The notes under the pieces: generated by a model | Database searches by the model: none | Seen by the model: the letters and a program-made list of their open reading frames with translations, nothing else | What the model was told of the DNA's origin: nothing | In this document: in pieces, positions 34,485 through 43,796 of the stretch | Numbering within the stretch: position 1 is the stretch's first letter | Layout: each line of letters starts with the position of its first letter | Translations under genes and position numbers: made by a program | Origin: Virgibacillus sp. MSJ-26 | Lineage (GTDB): Bacteria > Bacillota > Bacilli > Bacillales > Amphibacillaceae | Direction of reading: 5' to 3' | Assembly: GCF_018918075.1 (NCBI RefSeq) | Contig: NZ_JAHLPW010000002.1 | Span: 248,001-312,000 of the forward strand | DNA length: 64,000 nt

Positions 34485-34940
34485 ATGATAAATGAAATTT
34501 TCGATATAAGTCAAATAGAGTTTAATTCTGATGTAAAAACAAAAGACGAAGCATTACAATTCATTGCCTCTTTTGCTGAGGAAGCGAGTGTTGTTAAATC
34601 TGCAAAAGCGTATTATAAAGGCTTGAAAAAAAGAGAAAAAGAAGTCACCACTGGTTTTAAAGATGGAATAGCCATTCCGCATTGTAAAAATAAAACAGTT
34701 AAAAAACCAGCACTATTCCTAATGAAATTTGATCAGCCAATTGAATGGGAGTCAATGGACGATAAACCTGTTCATATAGCATTTGCGTTGGCGATTCCTG
34801 AAGGGAAGAATGATGACCATCTAAGAGCATTGAGTACGATTTCTCGAGCGCTTATTGATGAAAATTTTGTGAATGATATTCTAAATGCTTCATCAAAAGA
34901 ACAGATGTATCAATTGATTAAAGAAAAGCTAAGTAATTAA
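34485..34940 (+). CDS. PTS fructose-family subunit IIA
   Basis: A 151-residue IIA-Fru/Mtl domain. The phosphorylated histidine is His66 in DGIAIPHCKN. Other conserved parts are KDEALQFIASF, VTTGFKDG and FALAIPEGKNDDHLRALSTI. It receives phosphate from HPr and passes it to the Cys of the IIB domain encoded four bases upstream. A single-domain IIA split from IIBC is common in Gram-positives, while MngA of E. coli is fused. AAGGTGG precedes ATG 34485. Confidence 0.92.
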   Translation: MINEIFDISQIEFNSDVKTKDEALQFIASFAEEASVVKSAKAYYKGLKKREKEVTTGFKDGIAIPHCKNKTVKKPALFLMKFDQPIEWESMDDKPVHIAFALAIPEGKNDDHLRALSTISRALIDENFVNDILNASSKEQMYQLIKEKLSN

Positions 34941-34971
34941 AATATGAGAATGATTTTAGGTAGGGTGTTAA

Positions 34972-37608
34972 ATGAAAAAGATTCATGTAATCGCACATAC
35001 ACATTGGGACTATGAGTGGTACTTTACAAGTAATGAGTCATTCATACAACTTTGTTATCACGTAGATGAAGTGATTGAAGCTTTGGAAAAGAACGTTTTA
35101 GATTATTATATGCTAGATGGACAAATGAGCATTGTTGAAGATTATTTAGAAGTAAATCCAGATAAAAAAGAACGACTTATGGCTCTCATTAAAGAAGGTA
35201 GATTAAAAGTAGGGCCTTGGTATACTCAATCAGATCAAATGATTATTCGAGGTGAATCACTTGTCCGTAATTTACAGATCGGGTTGGAACTAGGTGATTC
35301 GTTAGGTGGAGCAGACCGTTTAGGATATATTCCCGACGCGTTCGGACAGTCGATTGACATGCCTAAAATATTTTCACAAATGGGAATAGATAAAGCTGTG
35401 TTTTGGAGAGGTCTATCATCTGACAAGCGTCAACAACGCGAATTTTTTTGGGAGTCTGAGGATGGTAGCAGTGTCTTAGCTTACAACATAAAAGATGGAT
35501 ATTTTGTAGGGGTTCAACTTATTGAAACAGATGATAGTGAGGCACTTATGAACCAAATAAAAAAAGATACGACAGCTTCCCATATCGCTTTACCAGTAGG
35601 TGGGGATCAAAGGTATGTTGACTTCAATTTAAAAGAACGAATTAATAAATATAACAATAACTTAACAGATGATCGATTAATAGAAAGTAATTATGATTAC
35701 TTGTTTGAGGAAATTAAAAATGAAAATCAAGATTTGCCGACGGTTCAGGGTGAACTTCTCAATGCAGAAGTATCCAAAATCCATCGTTCTATTTATTCTT
35801 CTAGATATGATCATAAATATCTAAACGATAAAGTTGAACGGAGATTAATCTATCAAGTGGAGCCCTTGTTAGCTATTGCTGACCAAGTTGGTGTTCCATA
35901 TAAACAAGATTTGGTCGATAGGATTTGGAAAATTGCTTTACGGAATCATGCTCATGACAGTGCTGGTGCATGTAATAGTGATAAGACAAACCAGGCAATT
36001 TTGCAACGTCTACTCGATGCGGATCAACTTTCTTATTCACTTGTCGATTATTTAACAAGAAAGATTAGCGAATCAAGAAAAGATATAAAGGATAATCAAA
36101 TAACCGTATTTAATACATTGCCTGTAAGACGGAAACAGGCTTTCCGATTAAAAGTTTCATTGAAACAACCGGACTTTGCTATTTACCATAAAGGAAAAGA
36201 AGTATTTTATGAAATTATTAATACCGAAAAACATTCAAACGATCCAATTCGTAAAGCGGTGGACCCTTCATCAGAATCCTATTATTTTGAAAAAGAGATA
36301 GTGGTTCAACTAGACTTAGCTCCACTAGGTTATGAAGTTATAGATATAGTTGAAGGAGAAAAGGGTTCTGTTAAGCAACGAGATGAAAATGTAAAAGAAA
36401 CCGAAAGTCAGATTGAAAATAACTATTATAAAATAGTTTATGAAAATGGAAAAATCAATCTGTATGACAAGGTAGAAGATAGATGGTTTAATGATTTCCT
36501 ATCTGTAGAAGATTCGGGAGATGATGGGGATAACTATGATTATTCTCCACCATTACAAGACAAAGTTATTTCTTTAGATTTTTCCGAAGGTGTTACCAAG
36601 TCTCTACAAGGGGAACTAGAAAGCACTTTCTATCTCACTGGTACGTTCCATGTACCATTTAATCAAGAGGAACGTACGAATGATGAATATCATGCTGAAA
36701 TTCCATATATTTGTAGTATTTCTTTAAAAAAGGATGAGAAAGCTATTGATGTTCATTTAGATATGGAGAATAGAGCATTGGATCATCGTATGCGTCTTAT
36801 TATTAATGGAGATATACAAACAGAAGAAAGTATTGCAGATTCTCCGTTTGGAACGATTCATCGTCCTGTCGTTGATCCAAACCTAAAAACTTGGCAGGAA
36901 AAAGGTTGGAAAGAGGAACCTACAGGAATTTATCCAATGTTGAATTTCGTTAATATCCATGATGAACAGAAAAGTATTACTGCATTTTCCAAAGGAGTTA
37001 AAGAATATGAGGTTATTGGTACAGACCATAAAAAGCTTGCACTCACCCTGTTTCGTGCGGTAGGTTATTTAGGAAAGCCTGATTTAGTGAGAAGACCTGG
37101 TGTAGCTTCAGGGAACCAATTTAAGTATATTGAGGCACCAGATAGTCAACTACAACAAAATCTTAAATTTAAGTTTTCTATCACAGTGGGTAAAGATTTC
37201 TCGAAGGCTGACGCTTTCCATCATTATCATCAATACGCAGTAAGTGTCCCATTCTATCAACAACAATCACTAAACCAATTTACAACTACTTTAAAGTATT
37301 TCGTCATGCAACCTTTAAATGAGCAAGTCCCCAATGATGTATCCTTATTAGACGGGACGAAGGTGAAAAAAGTCGTCTATAGCTCGTTTAACAAATCTAG
37401 AGATGGAAAAGGATTTATTATACGATATTTCAATCCTACTGACGAAAACATTCAAAATGCTGGTGAAATCAATTCTCAGAAACAAATGAGCTGGACATTT
37501 ACAAATATGGTTGAAAATAGAAATGAGAATCCCCTCACTCAAAGTAATACCATAGAGTTAGGCGAATTTAAACCTAAAGAAATTAAGACAATTTTTATCC
37601 AATTTTAA
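34972..37608 (+). CDS. Glycoside hydrolase family 38 alpha-mannosidase (MngB-like)
   Basis: An 878-residue cytoplasmic enzyme. The zinc-binding start motif is AHTHWDYEW (His11, Asp13). The catalytic nucleophile and zinc ligand is Asp122 in LGYIPDAFGQS. The C-terminal beta-sandwich domains include FGTIHRPVV and FNPTDENIQNAGE. It likely hydrolyses the phosphorylated alpha-mannoside brought in by the PTS, releasing mannose-6-phosphate for the downstream isomerase. It resembles MngB, which acts on 6-phospho-mannosyl-glycerate. Whether the true substrate is mannosyl-glycerate or a mannobiose cannot be read off. ATG 34972 follows AGGTAGGGTG. No signal peptide. Confidence 0.92.
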   Translation: MKKIHVIAHTHWDYEWYFTSNESFIQLCYHVDEVIEALEKNVLDYYMLDGQMSIVEDYLEVNPDKKERLMALIKEGRLKVGPWYTQSDQMIIRGESLVRNLQIGLELGDSLGGADRLGYIPDAFGQSIDMPKIFSQMGIDKAVFWRGLSSDKRQQREFFWESEDGSSVLAYNIKDGYFVGVQLIETDDSEALMNQIKKDTTASHIALPVGGDQRYVDFNLKERINKYNNNLTDDRLIESNYDYLFEEIKNENQDLPTVQGELLNAEVSKIHRSIYSSRYDHKYLNDKVERRLIYQVEPLLAIADQVGVPYKQDLVDRIWKIALRNHAHDSAGACNSDKTNQAILQRLLDADQLSYSLVDYLTRKISESRKDIKDNQITVFNTLPVRRKQAFRLKVSLKQPDFAIYHKGKEVFYEIINTEKHSNDPIRKAVDPSSESYYFEKEIVVQLDLAPLGYEVIDIVEGEKGSVKQRDENVKETESQIENNYYKIVYENGKINLYDKVEDRWFNDFLSVEDSGDDGDNYDYSPPLQDKVISLDFSEGVTKSLQGELESTFYLTGTFHVPFNQEERTNDEYHAEIPYICSISLKKDEKAIDVHLDMENRALDHRMRLIINGDIQTEESIADSPFGTIHRPVVDPNLKTWQEKGWKEEPTGIYPMLNFVNIHDEQKSITAFSKGVKEYEVIGTDHKKLALTLFRAVGYLGKPDLVRRPGVASGNQFKYIEAPDSQLQQNLKFKFSITVGKDFSKADAFHHYHQYAVSVPFYQQQSLNQFTTTLKYFVMQPLNEQVPNDVSLLDGTKVKKVVYSSFNKSRDGKGFIIRYFNPTDENIQNAGEINSQKQMSWTFTNMVENRNENPLTQSNTIELGEFKPKEIKTIFIQF

Positions 37609-37657
37609 TTGATCTGAAGTTATTGAAACGAAATGAAATGTAAATGGGTGATAACCA

Positions 37658-38461
37658 TTGATAAACAGTGATCTCTTTCTTATCATTGAAAGTTCTAAAT
37701 TAAAATTCACAGCAGCAGATGAGCAGATAGCCGATTATTTTTTAAATGGCAAACCGCCACTTAAACAATCGGCTCTCGCTCAAAAAATAAATGTGTCCTC
37801 TGCTTCTGTTACACGATTTAGTAAAAAATTAGGCTTTGAAAACTATAAAGAATTAATGTATTTTTATCGAAAAAAGTTAGAAAATTATTCAGATGACAGT
37901 AGTAGTGTCACGTCTAATTTACAATTTCGATATAAAGAGTTGATTAATGAAATAGATGAAAGGCTTGAGATAGAGGATATTAAAACTGTTTGTAAACATA
38001 TCAAAGACCATCAAATCATTCATATATTTGGTTTAGGTTTAAGTGCTATTGCAGGAGAGGACTTTAAGTTCCGTTTTACAAGAATAGGAAAATATGTAGA
38101 AGTTGTACAAGATTATGATTCCATTGAAATGATTTCCTCTTTGCTAACTGGCGAAAATTTACTTATTTATTTGTCGTTACGTGGAGAAAATCAACATGTG
38201 ATTCAATCATTAAAAGACTTGAAAGAAAAGGGAGTTTTCATCATTATCATTACTTCGAATCAATCGGAGGAGATAAATGAATTAGCTGATGTTACGCTAC
38301 TAACATCAAATATAAAAAATTCTAGTGGTGCAGGACAAGTTTCTGGCCAAATTCCTTTGCTTATTTTAATTGATATGATTTATTCGCAGTATATTAGTAT
38401 GTATAGAGAAAATGTAAGTAAGTGGATAGAAACCGAGCATGCTTACTTACAGGGTCATTAA
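37658..38461 (+). CDS. RpiR/MurR-family transcriptional regulator
   Basis: A 267-residue regulator. The N-terminal HTH_6 domain contains FTAADEQIADYFLNG, SALAQKINVSSASVTRFSKK and LGFENYKELMYFY. The SIS sugar-phosphate-binding domain begins about residue 110 with IHIFGLGLSAIAGEDFKFRF and includes YLSLRGENQHVIQ and IIIITSNQ. It presumably senses a sugar phosphate such as mannose-6-phosphate and controls this operon. The start is TTG 37658 with GGGTGAT upstream. It is unusually placed in the middle of the operon, after the mannosidase and before the GH1 gene. Confidence 0.9.
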   Translation: MINSDLFLIIESSKLKFTAADEQIADYFLNGKPPLKQSALAQKINVSSASVTRFSKKLGFENYKELMYFYRKKLENYSDDSSSVTSNLQFRYKELINEIDERLEIEDIKTVCKHIKDHQIIHIFGLGLSAIAGEDFKFRFTRIGKYVEVVQDYDSIEMISSLLTGENLLIYLSLRGENQHVIQSLKDLKEKGVFIIIITSNQSEEINELADVTLLTSNIKNSSGAGQVSGQIPLLILIDMIYSQYISMYRENVSKWIETEHAYLQGH

Positions 38462-38503
38462 TAAAGTAATTGTGGTTTATTAGAAGGATTGAGGTGTGAG
38501 AGA

Positions 38504-39886
38504 ATGACAAAAAGTTATATGTTTCCTGACAATTTCAAATGGGGTGCAGCGGCCTCAGCAACACAAACCGAAGGAGCCGCTAATTCTGGTGGAAAAGCTA
38601 AAAACATTTGGGATTATTGGTATGAAATAGAACCTGAACGATTTCATAAAGGTGTAGGCCCTCAAGATACCTCTACTTTTTACCAGCATTATAAAGCAGA
38701 TATTAAACGCATGAAAGATGTTCATTTTAATTCATTTCGACCATCAATTTCTTGGTCTAGACTTATCCCAGATGGGGTCCATGTTAATCAAGAAGCAGTT
38801 GACTTCTATAACGACATGTTTGATGAACTTCAAAAAAATGACATTGAATCAATTGTGAATTTGTATCATTTTGATATGCCCTTAAACATGCAAAACAAAG
38901 GTGGATGGGAAAACCTAGAGGTAGTAGAAGCATTTAAATATTATGCGGAAACTGCCTTTAAATTATTTGGACATAAAATTAAAAAATGGACAACATTTAA
39001 TGAACCAATTGTTCCAGTGGAAATGGGTTATTTAAACCATTTTCATTATCCTTGTGTAGTAGATATGAAACGAGCAGTAGTTGTCGCTTATAATTCAATG
39101 CTAGCAAGCGCAAAAACAATTCAAGCTTATCATGAATTAAATCAAGGCGGCGAGATTGGGATTATTTTAAATTTAACCCCATCTTATCCGCGCAGTGAAT
39201 CAGAAGGAGATTTGAAGGCGAGCCAGATTGCTGACTTACTTTTCAATCGTAGCTTCTTAGATCCATCTGTTCATGGGATCTATCCTGAGGAGCTAATTGA
39301 ACTCCTTCGTGACTATGAATTACTTCCTCAAACAGACAAAAAAGACATCGAACTTATTAGAAATAATACGGTGGATTTTTTAGGTGTGAATTATTATCAA
39401 CCGCGACGGGTCAAAGAGAGGGAAAGTGAGTATACGTCAGATAAAGTTTTACCAGAAATGTTCTTTGTACCTTATATATGGCCTGAACGTCGTATGAATC
39501 CATACCGTGGATGGGAAATTTATGAAAAAGGCCTTTACGATATTGCGATGAATATAAAAGATAACTATGGAAATATACCATGGTATGTGGCTGAAAATGG
39601 TATGGGTGTTGAAAATGAGGAAAGATTTCTCGATGAAACAGGTATGATTCAAGATGATTACCGTATTGAATTTTATAAAGAACATTTAAAATGGCTCTAT
39701 AAAGGAATCAGCGAAGGGTCTAATTGTTTTGGGTATCATGTATGGACATTTATGGATAACTGGTCCTGGTTAAATGCTTATAAAAACCGTTACGGCCTTT
39801 ACCGTGTAGATTTAGAAACGCAAGAGCGATCTCTTAAGAAGAGTGGCCAATGGTTTAGCAATGTAGCTAAAGAGAATGGCTTTTAA
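38504..39886 (+). CDS. Glycoside hydrolase family 1 enzyme, probable 6-phospho-beta-glycosidase
   Basis: A 460-residue GH1 enzyme. Start FPDNFKWGAAASATQTEG, acid/base Glu167 in TFNEP, nucleophile Glu364 in VAENGMG. The C-terminal SWLNAYKNRYGLYRVDLET and the following QERSLKKS closely resemble 6-phospho-beta-galactosidase LacG, whose Ser, Lys and Tyr in this loop bind the phosphate. Ser and Tyr are kept, but the Lys appears displaced by one residue. So it probably cleaves a PTS-imported phosphorylated beta-glycoside; specificity is uncertain. ATG 38504 follows GAGGTGTGA. Its presence beside an alpha-mannosidase suggests a mixed-linkage substrate. Confidence 0.88.
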   Translation: MTKSYMFPDNFKWGAAASATQTEGAANSGGKAKNIWDYWYEIEPERFHKGVGPQDTSTFYQHYKADIKRMKDVHFNSFRPSISWSRLIPDGVHVNQEAVDFYNDMFDELQKNDIESIVNLYHFDMPLNMQNKGGWENLEVVEAFKYYAETAFKLFGHKIKKWTTFNEPIVPVEMGYLNHFHYPCVVDMKRAVVVAYNSMLASAKTIQAYHELNQGGEIGIILNLTPSYPRSESEGDLKASQIADLLFNRSFLDPSVHGIYPEELIELLRDYELLPQTDKKDIELIRNNTVDFLGVNYYQPRRVKERESEYTSDKVLPEMFFVPYIWPERRMNPYRGWEIYEKGLYDIAMNIKDNYGNIPWYVAENGMGVENEERFLDETGMIQDDYRIEFYKEHLKWLYKGISEGSNCFGYHVWTFMDNWSWLNAYKNRYGLYRVDLETQERSLKKSGQWFSNVAKENGF

Positions 39887-39935
39887 ATCTAATTTAAAAT
39901 GTACTAATGAATGATTTTAAAGGTGGCACAAGAAC

Positions 39936-40835
39936 ATGAAAAATATTCTTGCTTTCGACATTGGTGGAACTAATATTAAATATGGACTATTAAATTCAGA
40001 TGGTGATATTCTTTACAAAAATATTGTGCAAACACCATCTACATTAGAAGCCATGTTATCCTTTATCAAAGAAAAAGCTCAGGAACATTCAAATAAAAGT
40101 ATAGAAGGTATCGCTATTAGTTCGCCAGGTTCAGTTACCGATGAAGGTACTGTTGGAGGTGGGAGCGCTATTCCCTATATCCATGGTCCAAATATAAAGC
40201 ATCTGATAGAAAAAGAAACAGGTTATAAAACGGAAATAGAGAATGATGCAAATTGTGTAGGCTTGGCTGAAGTGTGGAAAGGTGCTGCCAAAGGGAAAAA
40301 AGATGTAGCTGTTATCGTGATTGGAACGGGTATAGGCGGTGCCATCATAAAGGATGGCATTATCCATAAAGGAAACAGTTTGCATGGTGGAGAATTTGGC
40401 TACATGATACTTAATCCACATAATTTAGGGAGTGGCATGAATACTTTTAGCGAAGTAGCTTCCACATACTCTATTCTAAAGCGCGTCGCATTAAAAAAAC
40501 AAGTTGACATCTCTTCCTTGTCAGGAAAAGAAATCTTCGCACTGGCTGAGCAGGGGGACGACATTTCAAAACAGGCAATTTCCGAATTCGTTACCATGTT
40601 ATCGATTGGACTATATAATATCCAGTATGCTTTTGATCCAGAACTGATTTTAATAGGGGGAGGAATTAGTGAGCGGCACGATTTGATTTGCCGATTAAAA
40701 AAGGAATTAAGCCGCATCATTTCCGTGGTAGATGTCGCCTCTATAACGCCAAGTATTGACCGATGCGCATTTCATGCAGATGCAAATTTAGTTGGTGCAA
40801 GTTATCATTTCTTGCAAAAAAGAAGACAGCAATAA
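39936..40835 (+). CDS. ROK-family sugar kinase
   Basis: A 299-residue kinase. ATP phosphate-binding DIGGTNIKYGLL, then GIAISSPGSV, the catalytic Asp in ENDANCVGLAE, VIVIGTGIGGAII and HGGEFGYMI. The Cys-rich zinc motif of canonical glucokinases is absent; instead NLGSGMNTFSEVAST follows. That makes it closer to BglK/beta-glucoside- or N-acetylmannosamine-type kinases. It likely phosphorylates the free sugar released by one of the hydrolases (mannose or glucose). AAAGGTGG precedes ATG 39936. It lies between GH1 and manA, so mannose to mannose-6-phosphate is a reasonable guess. Confidence 0.88.
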   Translation: MKNILAFDIGGTNIKYGLLNSDGDILYKNIVQTPSTLEAMLSFIKEKAQEHSNKSIEGIAISSPGSVTDEGTVGGGSAIPYIHGPNIKHLIEKETGYKTEIENDANCVGLAEVWKGAAKGKKDVAVIVIGTGIGGAIIKDGIIHKGNSLHGGEFGYMILNPHNLGSGMNTFSEVASTYSILKRVALKKQVDISSLSGKEIFALAEQGDDISKQAISEFVTMLSIGLYNIQYAFDPELILIGGGISERHDLICRLKKELSRIISVVDVASITPSIDRCAFHADANLVGASYHFLQKRRQQ

Positions 40836-40873
40836 AAATATCTAGTTATGTCAATTGTGACGGAGGAATGTAA

Positions 40874-41821
40874 ATGTACAGAGAACCAATTTTCTTAAAG
40901 CCTGTTTTCCAAGAAAGGATTTGGGGTGGAGAAAAATTAAAGCAAGAATATAATTATGATATTCCATCCAAGCATACGGGAGAAGCTTGGGTTATCTCCG
41001 CACATCCCAACGGCCCAAATGTCATCGAAAATGGGTTTTTAGCGGGCAAAACACTTGCCGAAGCGTGGAATAGTCATGGAGAGTTATTTAATAAGAAACA
41101 AGAAGACTATCCTTTACTCGTAAAAGTATTGGATGCAAATGATAACTTGTCCGTTCAAGTCCATCCAGATGATACATTTGCTAGGGAAGTGGAGAAGCAA
41201 CCATACGGTAAAACGGAATGTTGGTATGTGTTAAGCGCTGAACCTGATGCTGAATTGGTATTAGGTCACCATGCTAAGACACAAGAAGAGCTTGAAAAAA
41301 TGATGGATCATGAAGAATGGGATCAATTACTTAATAAGGTAAAAGTCAAGGCTGGTGATTTTTTCTACGTACCAAGCGGAACGATTCATGCTATTGGTGA
41401 GGGTATTGTTATTTTAGAAATCCAACAAAGCTCTGATATCACCTACCGGGTATACGATTATGACCGGACCGATGCAGATGGAAACAAAAGAGAATTGCAT
41501 CTTGAAAGATCCAAACAGGTAGCAACTGTTCCACATCAACAAATAAAGTTAGCTAGAGACGTTCAACAAAGCGACGGATTAAAGATCACAACTTTGGTAC
41601 AAGAGGAATATTTTTCTGTGTTTCATTGGCAATTAAATGGGAAGGCAGAACAGGAAATGACTACAGACTTCCTGCAAATCAGTGTGATTGAAGGAAAAGC
41701 AGAGCTTACAACTAACGAAAGCACAGTGCATGTAGAAAAAGGAGAACATTTCATTTTGCCCTATGGCATGGGATCATATAGATTGTCAGGTGAGGCGGAG
41801 ATGATTGTATCGCATAGTTAG
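40874..41821 (+). CDS. manA: Mannose-6-phosphate isomerase, class I
   Basis: A 315-residue zinc cupin isomerase converting mannose-6-phosphate to fructose-6-phosphate. The start PIFLKPVFQERIWGG is characteristic of the short Bacillus type. Zinc ligands are in SVQVHPDD, GKTECWYVL and GTIHAIGEG, and the active site continues as EIQQSSDITYRVYDYDR. It closes the catabolic route from mannoside to glycolysis. GACGGAGGAATG precedes ATG 40874. Last gene of the operon, followed by a terminator at 41920. Confidence 0.94.
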   Translation: MYREPIFLKPVFQERIWGGEKLKQEYNYDIPSKHTGEAWVISAHPNGPNVIENGFLAGKTLAEAWNSHGELFNKKQEDYPLLVKVLDANDNLSVQVHPDDTFAREVEKQPYGKTECWYVLSAEPDAELVLGHHAKTQEELEKMMDHEEWDQLLNKVKVKAGDFFYVPSGTIHAIGEGIVILEIQQSSDITYRVYDYDRTDADGNKRELHLERSKQVATVPHQQIKLARDVQQSDGLKITTLVQEEYFSVFHWQLNGKAEQEMTTDFLQISVIEGKAELTTNESTVHVEKGEHFILPYGMGSYRLSGEAEMIVSHS

Positions 41822-41919
41822 AGAGAGTAATATGAAAGTCATTATGCTGATGTATTGTTTAATACTTTAGAAATTAAGTTTGATTGTCGATAGCAACTAT
41901 TGAGTTCTTGATGATTAAA

Positions 41920-41968
41920 AAGACTGGCGGTGTCATCCGAATATTTAGGTGACCGCTAGTCTTTTTTT
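41920..41968 (+). terminator. Terminator of the mannoside operon
   Basis: GACTGGCGGT pairs with ACCGCTAGTC (one G-T pair), closing a 20-base loop and followed by seven T. Confidence 0.88.
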
Positions 41969-41992
41969 GTGAAATATTGGAAACTTGACATT

Positions 41993-42029
41993 ATATAGAC
42001 AGAATCTCGGTAAAAGATACTGTCTATAT
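41993..42029 (-). terminator. 10-bp hairpin after the YfcC gene
   Basis: ATATAGACAG (41993-42002) pairs perfectly with CTGTCTATAT (42020-42029), 38 bases downstream of the YfcC stop. The minus-strand T tract is poor, so its terminator role is uncertain. Confidence 0.4.
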
Positions 42030-42066
42030 TAAAAACTATTGCCCCGACAGGGAACCTGCTTCTTTA

Positions 42067-43473
42067 TCAAAACGTCCAAATAAACTGATGGGCTATGATT
42101 AATAGGACTGCACCTATGGCATATTGAATCACAATGAGCGGGAACAACCAGCGAATCCATTTTATCCAAGAAATTTTGGCGATTGCTAAAGAACCCATAA
42201 CAATACCAGATGTTGGTATAAATACATTCGAAATGGCGTCTCCTAGTTGAAAGGCAAAGACTGCTGTTTGTCGGCTGACCCCTGTTAAATCAGACAGTGG
42301 GGTCATGATAGGCATCGTTAAAGCTGCCTGACCACTACCAGATGGGACAAGAAAATTCATGACAATTTGTACGACATACATGCCTATGGCAGAAAAGCTC
42401 GTTGGCAAGTTTTTCACCCATGTCGAAACGGTATATAAAATCGTATCAATGGTAGAGGTTTCTTGAAGTACGACAAGAATTCCATAAGCAAATCCGACTG
42501 AAACGGCAGCGAGAACGATGTCTTTACATCCGTCAACGAATTTCTCGGCAATTTGATTTGCCCGCATGCCATAAACGATACCGGCAATGATTCCCATAAT
42601 TAAGAATAGAGCGGACATTTCTATGATATACCAATCAAAAAGCATGACACCTGCAGCAAGGCTGACAATTGTGAGTAAAAACAGGGCAATGATGAAAATA
42701 TGTCTGTGTAATAGCTTCACTCCATCGGTGTTTTCCATGTTAAGTGATTGATCAAGGTGATACATGGTACTTTTGATTGGATCTTTTTTAATCTTGATAG
42801 CATAGAACATGACAAAGGCGATACCTAATCCTGTGTATAATAACCATATCAATATTCTGAATCCGATTCCTGAAAAGAGTGGGAGTTCAGCGATTCCTTG
42901 GGCAACGCCAATGGTGAACGGGTTCAGAAAAGCACCGGCATACCCGGAATAAACACCGACGAGGACCATGGCGACACCAACGATAGAATCAAAACCCATT
43001 CGGAGTGCAAGGGGAATGGAGATTAATACAAAAGGAATCGTTTCTTCAGACATCCCAAATGTCGCTCCACCAAGGGAATAAAGGGTCATGACAATTGGGA
43101 TAATAATAATCTCTTTTCCTTCTAGTTTATTAGAAATCCAAACGAAGCCCGAATCAATTGATCTAGTAGCGTTCAGGATGCCAAAAGTCCCACCAATAAT
43201 TAAGATGAAAGCAATAATATCTGCGCCCTCGACGATACCTTTATGAAACAGTTGGAACACGTCAAAAAAATCGATTGTGGTTCTTTCTACAGCGTGATAG
43301 GTACCATCAATGACCTCTAACCTTCCATCGCTGGTTTCTCCACGTTCATATTCACCAGCAGGAATAAAGTGGGTTAGAATTGCAACGAGAACAATGATAC
43401 CAAATAAAAGAACAAAAACATGCGGGAACTCAAAGTTCTTTCTTTTCTGTGCGTTACTTGTCGCCTTTTCCAT
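42067..43473 (-). CDS. YfcC-family membrane transporter
   Basis: A 468-residue protein with about 12 membrane segments. The family signature is near the start: FPHVFVLLFGIIVLVAILTH, then FIPAGEYER. It continues with FILIIGGTFGILNATRSIDS, LGGATFGMSEETIPF, a conserved GAFLNPFTIGVAQGIAELP, and FLVPSGSGQAALTMPIM in the second half. YfcC proteins belong to the same broad group as ArcD/AbgT-like and C4-dicarboxylate carriers. Substrates are likely amino acids, peptides or related carboxylates. ATG 43473 follows AAAGGAAG. An M20 amidohydrolase is encoded upstream on the same strand, a frequent pairing for uptake and hydrolysis of an N-acyl amino acid or dipeptide. Confidence 0.88.
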   Translation of the reverse strand: MEKATSNAQKRKNFEFPHVFVLLFGIIVLVAILTHFIPAGEYERGETSDGRLEVIDGTYHAVERTTIDFFDVFQLFHKGIVEGADIIAFILIIGGTFGILNATRSIDSGFVWISNKLEGKEIIIIPIVMTLYSLGGATFGMSEETIPFVLISIPLALRMGFDSIVGVAMVLVGVYSGYAGAFLNPFTIGVAQGIAELPLFSGIGFRILIWLLYTGLGIAFVMFYAIKIKKDPIKSTMYHLDQSLNMENTDGVKLLHRHIFIIALFLLTIVSLAAGVMLFDWYIIEMSALFLIMGIIAGIVYGMRANQIAEKFVDGCKDIVLAAVSVGFAYGILVVLQETSTIDTILYTVSTWVKNLPTSFSAIGMYVVQIVMNFLVPSGSGQAALTMPIMTPLSDLTGVSRQTAVFAFQLGDAISNVFIPTSGIVMGSLAIAKISWIKWIRWLFPLIVIQYAIGAVLLIIAHQFIWTF

Positions 43474-43796
43474 TGAATCTTCCTTTCAAGGGTCCAATTG
43501 ATTTTGTCTTAGATATGACACATGCATTTTTAAATGATGTAGCACTCTCGCATTCTTTCTTTCTATTTTTTATGATTGTATAGCGTACTATGACATTAAA
43601 GTTTCTGTGGGTGACTTTATACTAATTGGCCACGTCCAGCGCAGGGCGCCCAGCAACTAGCGAGACTTCCTTCACCTCATGACAAGATAAGTCAACATCG
43701 GTTCAAGACAATAAGGAAGGCCGACTAAAATCAGCCTTTGCGACTAACGTCGGCATACCCCTTTTGCAGGGGCATGTTTCCTTTATCTCCTTCGGC
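43474..43796 (-). other. Intergenic region with hairpins between M20 and YfcC genes
   Basis: Two stem-loops lie just after the M20 stop on the minus strand: CATGCCCC/GGGGTATG (about 43753-43775) and AAGGCTGA/TCGGCCTT (about 43716-43737). They suggest transcription termination or attenuation between the two genes, so YfcC may have its own promoter. No coding sequence is seen. Confidence 0.5.
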
